Assembly (NCBI GenBank): GCA_002369295.1
Contig: DFDR01000154.1
Span: 25,710 to 89,709 of the forward strand
DNA from: Desulfovibrionaceae bacterium UBA3823
GTDB lineage: Bacteria > Desulfobacterota > Desulfovibrionia > Desulfovibrionales > Desulfovibrionaceae
Direction of reading: 5' to 3'
Length of the DNA stretch: 64,000 nucleotides
A program made the translations under genes and the position numbers. Positions 59,657 through 64,000 of this stretch are shown here, piece by piece. Every line of letters starts with the position of its first letter. The first letter of the stretch is position 1. The notes beneath the pieces are model-generated. The model made no database searches, was not told where the DNA came from, and was given only the letters and a program-made list of their open reading frames with translations.

Positions 59657-62600
59657 CTAGCGCGTTACTTCCAGCGTGCCTCCGCCGAAGGCCGCGTTGA
59701 GCTCGGGCTTGTACATGGCCTCTGCCGTGACGGAGGGGATGTTGTAGGTGCCGGCCGTGACGGCGCGGACCTTGTAGGTGTAGGTCGCAGGCTGGGAGGA
59801 GGTGTTGACGAAGAAGACCGCGCGGTCCTCTCTGCGCTCGAAGCGGACGAGGCTGTCGCTCTCCTCCGGCCTGGCCGAGGGGTCGAGGATGGGCTCGAGG
59901 CCGCCGGGAAGCAGATCGACCACGGCAACGTTGTGCAGCTCTCTGTTGGAGCGGACGGTCAGCTCGACGGTGAGCACGTCGCCGGAACGGACCTGGGTCA
60001 CGGCATCGCCTCTGCTGTTGAGGTAGCGGCGCGAGACTTCCATGCCGTTGCTTCTGCGCTTGGCAGGCTCGCGGTCGTAGCCCTCAGTGGCCAGATGCCA
60101 GAACCAGCGTCCGCCGCCCTGGCTGCCGGCATCGACGTGGAAGCGCGTGCACATGGGCGAGGCCAGCACGAGGGCGCCGTCCTGAAGAACAGCCTCAGGC
60201 TTGGGGCCTTCGAAGCCGTCCTGGTAGCTCTGGCAGGAGAGGGAGACGCCGTTGGGCTGGGCATCGCCGGCAGGAATGCCGGCAAGGGCCCTGGCCGTCA
60301 GGCCAAGCACCGTGGTGGTGCTGCCTTCGCTGAAGGCCTGGTCGAGGAGATCCTCGATTTCGGCCTTGCCGGGACGCTCCCAGTTGCCCCTGCTCCTGAC
60401 GCTCGTGTAGATGGCCTGCGCGGCGCCGTAGGAGAGGAAGCCGTAGGTGTCGTAGCCGTCCTTGGCAATGGCGCTCGGCATGGTGGTGCTGCTCTGCTCG
60501 GTCATGCGCAGCATGGCGTAGCAGTCGGCAACGAGGGCTGCGGTTACGTCGGTCCTCCAGTTGGGGGCGTTCTCGTTGAGCCATCGAACGAGGTTTTCGA
60601 CCTGCGAGGTCATGACGCTGCCGTTGCGCATGGCAAGCCAGCAGGCGTAGGCCTTGACGCGGGCATCGTCCATGTCCTTGGATTCCCGTGCGATGATGGA
60701 ATCGAGGGATTCGAAAACCTGGTTGGCCAGATCCTCGGGAACGCCGAGACCGTTCTCCCTGAGGGTCAGGAGGAAGTCGGCCGCATAGCAGGTGACGAAG
60801 GAGTCGGCTTCGCTGCCGGGCCACAGGGCCACGCCGTCCTCGAAGTTCGCTCTGATGGCGGAAATGGCCTGCCGCAGGGTCTTGTCGGCGGCCTCCTTCG
60901 CCTTTTCAGGCGTGGCGTAGCCCTGGTAGAGCAGAGCGCGCAGGCGCGGGTTCTTCGCCGTGGCCGCGAAGGGCATGGCGCGGCTGATCAGCTGCTCGGT
61001 GCAGCCGTAGGGATAGCCCTTGAGCTTCTCGCCGACGGTGCGGAAGGCAGCCAGCGGCGCAGAGGACACCGTGAGGGTGTTCTCCGCATCGAAGCCGTAG
61101 ATTGACCTTGCGACAGGAATGTCGGCCGATCCCGTCAGGGGCTTGGCGCTCTCGGTGCGCTGCCTGTGAACCGGAGGCCGTATGGAGAGTTCCTGCGAGC
61201 GCAGGGTCTCGGACTGGCCGCAGCTGGCCTTGAAGTCGATCTTGCCAACGCCCAGCGCATCGTTGACGCGGACGCGGAAGCGGACGACCTCTTCGGCGTT
61301 CTCGGGCACGGCGATGTCCTGCTCGGTCTTGGAGCCGAAGAGATTGATGGTGCTGCTGGCCTTGATGCTCAGGTGAACCTTGGCGTCGGGACCGCTGTTC
61401 TCGATGGTGTTGGCCACGATGACAGCGCCCTCGAAGGCGTCGCCGGGCGCCGTGGCGAGCGGCAGGAGCGGGCGCAGGACGATGCCGCCGCGAACCTTGG
61501 CAAAGGCTTCGCAGCTGCCTGCGGTGAGGCGGCCGCCGTTCTCGCCGGAGCCGACGGCCATGATGCGGATCTGGCCAGCCAGATACTGGGGCACGGGGAT
61601 GTCGATCTCGGTCTCCTGGCTGGAGACGTCGATGATGCCGTTCCAGATGGCGAAGGGCGGCTCGGAGCGGCGCTTGAAGGGATTGAGGAATCGTCCGCCC
61701 ATGCCGTCCATGTCGCCGCCGAAGGCGGGGATGCGGCCCTTGAGGCGGGCGTGGTCGGGCATGAGCAGGTCGAAGGCCTGCATGGTCTCGACGTCGAGGC
61801 CCCTGTCGGCCAGCAGGTCGTTCAGCGGCTTCGGCGTGGCGAAGCGCGTCAGGGAGAGTATGCCCTCGTCCACGGCAAAGAGCAGGACGCGGCCCTTCTC
61901 CTTCGACTTCACCTTGACCTTCATGGTCTCGCCGGGAAGCACCTTGTCGGGCGCCTGGATGGAGATGCCCATGTCCCTGGCCTCGAGACCGCAGAGGAAG
62001 GGTGCGGCCGCGTAGGCGTGGGGCTTCATGTACACGGCGTCGGAAGCTGCGCCGCGGACGAAGGACACGCAGACGTAGCCCTTGCCCTCGAAGTGCTTGG
62101 GAATGGCGATGGTCTGGACGGACTCGCCGGCGTTCGCCTTGAACCAGGCGTGGGCGGCGACGCTGTCGCGCTCGATGGTGACAAGGCCCGTGCCTTCAAA
62201 GGGCGCGGAGATGCGCACGGAGATCGTGTCGCCGGGCTTGTAGCTCTTCCTGTCGAGCTTGATCCGCAGGTCGCCCTTGGCAAGTTCGGCGTCGTCGCCT
62301 ATCTCCTCGGGGTTCTTCAGGCTGGTGCCGGCAACGGTGTAGGGGATGCTGGCAAGCACGGCGCCGCCGGCGTCCTTGACGGTGAGCAGGAAGTCGCCGG
62401 CATTGCCGGTGGCGAGCGGAATGGTCACGCCGTCCTTGGCGACAGTGGCCTTGCTCGTGGAGACCACGCTGTCGACCGGGACCGCGTCGTAGCGGTACTC
62501 GCCCCTGGAATCGACGACCAGGGAATTGACGTAGCGCCTGTGGGACAGGGTAACGGCAAGGTCCTTGAGGTCGATGGGGTTGAGCTCGTTGTCCAGGGCG

Positions 62601-64000
62601 ATGAAGCTGAGGGCCGCCTTGGCGTTCTGGGAGACGTAGTCAAGGTTGTTGGCCTCGTCCACCGGCTTCCAGCCGAGCACGCAGGCGAGCGGGGAGTAGA
62701 GGGCGTCGATGTTGCGGGAGATGGCCCTGCCGCCGGCGGCCTCGAAGCCTTCGACGTGCACGGAGCCCTGGAAGGTGCCGCGGTAGCCTTCGAGCGGAAG
62801 CGCGAACTCGGCGGAGCCGTCCTTGGCGGTGCTGGTGTCGGGAAGCTCCGTGGTGGCGCTTTCCGAGAGCGGAGGCGTGGAGTCGAAGAAGGTGTAGTCT
62901 TCAAAGCCCTTGAAGCGCAGGCGGGCGGGGTTGGCAACGAAGCTTGCACTCACCCGGTGGCCGGCGGCCTCGTTGCCGTAGAGGGTGGTGAGCCGGATCT
63001 TGGCGGAAACAGGGGCCGCGCCCTGGCCGGTGCGTATCCAGCCCTTGGGAGTCTTGGGCGAGAGCTCGGTCTTCATGGCCAGGGTGTCGGGCTCGAACTC
63101 TTCGATGCGGGTCTCGCAGCTGCCGAGCACGGGCGCACCGCTTCCCTTGCCGGCAAGGGTCACGTCGAGGCGGTAGGTGCCGGTTGGCGCATCGGAGGGC
63201 GAGGCCCAGGAAAGCTGGGCCAGTCCGTCGGCGCCGGCTTCGAAGGTCTGGCGCATGACGGTGGAGCCGGCAGGGCTGGTGAGCAGGGCTTCCAGCGGCA
63301 TGCCCTTGGGCAGGGGAGCCCAGTCGAAGCGGCGCACTACGGTGCCGAAATGGAGTGTTTCGCCGGGCATGTAGATGCCGCGCTGGGAGAAGACGGAGGC
63401 GATGAGGCCGTCCTCCACGCAGTGTCTGCCCTGAACGTTGAAGGCGCTCATGTCGAGCTTGCGGGCAGGCTCCTTCAGCGAGAGCCAGGCGAGGTCGCCG
63501 CCGGCTTCGGCGGTGACGGCAACAGGCTCCCTTTCGTTGGCGAGGCCGGCGGCAGGCAGTTCGGCCCTGCCGTCGGCGCCTGTCTTGGCCTGGGCGGCCG
63601 CTGTGCCGTTCCTCGAGAGCAGGGAGACGGCGCAGTCCTTGACGGGTTCGCCCGTGGCCTGGTTCTGGACGAAGACGACAAAAGCGCCTGAGGCTGTCTT
63701 CTTCACCCTGAGGCCGAGGTCGGAGACGAGCACGAGGCGGCTCTGGCTGGCGACCTGTTCGCCGTTCTTCATGCCGGCGATTTCGATCTCCATGAGGCCG
63801 CGGGCGTCGTTGTCGTGGTTCTGGAGCACGGGTGCGAGGTCGAGGACCGGGTAGCATGCCTGATCCGGCTTGTCGGCCTTGACCGGGATGGTGCCGGCAA
63901 CGGTGTCGCTGAGGGACTCAATGCCGGCTTCCTCGTCAGCATCGGTGTAGGAGAAGCCCTTCTGCCTGGCCATGAGGGCGAAGAAGGGGGCGCGGATTCG
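59657..64000 (-). CDS. Bacterial alpha-2-macroglobulin family protein (YfhM-like), N-terminus outside window
   Basis: At least 1447 residues are visible and the frame continues past the right edge (a Met at 63973 is internal, not the start). The protein is a periplasmic or outer-membrane protease trap. It shows repeated beta-sandwich macroglobulin domains, a segment with YMPGETLHFGTVVRRFDW, a GILSLTRFATP region, and the intact thioester motif GCTEQ at about 61005, inside YPYGCTEQLISRA. The thioester-containing helical domain follows, then a C-terminal beta domain with VDLLPGGLEPIL. It is immediately upstream of pbpC. Confidence 0.93.
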   Translation of the reverse strand, partial: RIRAPFFALMARQKGFSYTDADEEAGIESLSDTVAGTIPVKADKPDQACYPVLDLAPVLQNHDNDARGLMEIEIAGMKNGEQVASQSRLVLVSDLGLRVKKTASGAFVVFVQNQATGEPVKDCAVSLLSRNGTAAAQAKTGADGRAELPAAGLANEREPVAVTAEAGGDLAWLSLKEPARKLDMSAFNVQGRHCVEDGLIASVFSQRGIYMPGETLHFGTVVRRFDWAPLPKGMPLEALLTSPAGSTVMRQTFEAGADGLAQLSWASPSDAPTGTYRLDVTLAGKGSGAPVLGSCETRIEEFEPDTLAMKTELSPKTPKGWIRTGQGAAPVSAKIRLTTLYGNEAAGHRVSASFVANPARLRFKGFEDYTFFDSTPPLSESATTELPDTSTAKDGSAEFALPLEGYRGTFQGSVHVEGFEAAGGRAISRNIDALYSPLACVLGWKPVDEANNLDYVSQNAKAALSFIALDNELNPIDLKDLAVTLSHRRYVNSLVVDSRGEYRYDAVPVDSVVSTSKATVAKDGVTIPLATGNAGDFLLTVKDAGGAVLASIPYTVAGTSLKNPEEIGDDAELAKGDLRIKLDRKSYKPGDTISVRISAPFEGTGLVTIERDSVAAHAWFKANAGESVQTIAIPKHFEGKGYVCVSFVRGAASDAVYMKPHAYAAAPFLCGLEARDMGISIQAPDKVLPGETMKVKVKSKEKGRVLLFAVDEGILSLTRFATPKPLNDLLADRGLDVETMQAFDLLMPDHARLKGRIPAFGGDMDGMGGRFLNPFKRRSEPPFAIWNGIIDVSSQETEIDIPVPQYLAGQIRIMAVGSGENGGRLTAGSCEAFAKVRGGIVLRPLLPLATAPGDAFEGAVIVANTIENSGPDAKVHLSIKASSTINLFGSKTEQDIAVPENAEEVVRFRVRVNDALGVGKIDFKASCGQSETLRSQELSIRPPVHRQRTESAKPLTGSADIPVARSIYGFDAENTLTVSSAPLAAFRTVGEKLKGYPYGCTEQLISRAMPFAATAKNPRLRALLYQGYATPEKAKEAADKTLRQAISAIRANFEDGVALWPGSEADSFVTCYAADFLLTLRENGLGVPEDLANQVFESLDSIIARESKDMDDARVKAYACWLAMRNGSVMTSQVENLVRWLNENAPNWRTDVTAALVADCYAMLRMTEQSSTTMPSAIAKDGYDTYGFLSYGAAQAIYTSVRSRGNWERPGKAEIEDLLDQAFSEGSTTTVLGLTARALAGIPAGDAQPNGVSLSCQSYQDGFEGPKPEAVLQDGALVLASPMCTRFHVDAGSQGGGRWFWHLATEGYDREPAKRRSNGMEVSRRYLNSRGDAVTQVRSGDVLTVELTVRSNRELHNVAVVDLLPGGLEPILDPSARPEESDSLVRFERREDRAVFFVNTSSQPATYTYKVRAVTAGTYNIPSVTAEAMYKPELNAAFGGGTLEVTR

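Noticed and set aside
61166-63691. Rightward open frame of about 840 codons
   Set aside because: Antisense to the alpha-2-macroglobulin gene; no domain features.

Overview
The window is high-GC, gene-dense bacterial chromosome, and its marker genes place it in a sulfate-reducing Desulfovibrionaceae (Desulfovibrio-like) bacterium. It carries the complete dissimilatory APS-reductase and electron-delivery block aprBA-qmoABCD, an Hdr-Flx (heterodisulfide-reductase-like / NADH oxidoreductase) operon, and a fused CobA-HemD. I recognise no rRNA, tRNA, CRISPR array or insertion sequence. Strong purine bias in high-GC codons makes long antisense open frames over most real genes; these are ignored.

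Layout. (1) 1-2.1 kb, minus: a lipoprotein, coaBC and a Pro/Gln-rich partial gene; queA runs divergently (2.3-3.4 kb). (2) 3.7-9.4 kb, minus: the rod-shape and cell-wall elongation block mreB, mreC, mreD, mrdA (PBP2), rodA, with a hairpin terminator between mreB and mreC. (3) 9.7-18.3 kb, plus: coaX, eno, folD, then a sugar cluster: a KdnB-like alcohol dehydrogenase, a KdnA-like aminotransferase, a fused CMP-sugar synthetase/PseG-like protein, an SpsF-like cytidylyltransferase, and a conserved hypothetical. This looks like an amino-octulosonate (Kdo8N-type) or related acidic-sugar pathway and is the most unusual part of the window. (4) 18.4-20.5 kb: a DUF4143-type ATPase and about 0.8 kb without a recognisable gene, an accessory-looking patch. 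(5) 20.5-32.4 kb: UvrD-like helicase, thiL, class II aldolase, hemW (minus), a lipoprotein (minus), pepA, cobA-hemD, purN, a degenerate AAA-ATPase-like protein and a secreted NTF2-like protein. (6) 32.5-39.9 kb, minus: hdrC-hdrB-hdrA-flxCD-flxB-flxA, with fused FlxC/FlxD and a long Lys/Ala/Pro/Glu repeat extension on FlxA. (7) 40.2-44.4 kb: a divergent type II dehydroquinase-like gene, a class I aminotransferase, a PEBP-like lipoprotein and a chorismate mutase/EPSP-synthase-like fusion lacking the usual catalytic signatures. (8) 44.9-53.0 kb, plus: aprB-aprA-qmoA-qmoB-qmoC-qmoD, preceded by a long leader with Rex-like sites and split by a hairpin between aprA and qmoA. (9) 53.2-64 kb, minus: slyX, an EF-hand protein, a small conserved protein, a PaaK-like CoA ligase, a ClC chloride transporter, pbpC and a partial bacterial alpha-2-macroglobulin.

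How it fits together: AprBA reduces APS, and QmoABC(D) carries electrons from the menaquinone pool to it. Hdr-Flx couples NADH, ferredoxin and a thiol/disulfide pair. CobA-HemD supplies precorrin-2 for sirohaem (needed by sulfite reductase) and cobalamin. The mre/mrd genes and the pbpC/macroglobulin pair build and guard the envelope, and the kdn-like cluster probably decorates the cell surface. The genes are mostly tightly packed (ATGA, GTGA and TAATG overlaps), and perfect GC-rich hairpins mark many operon ends.
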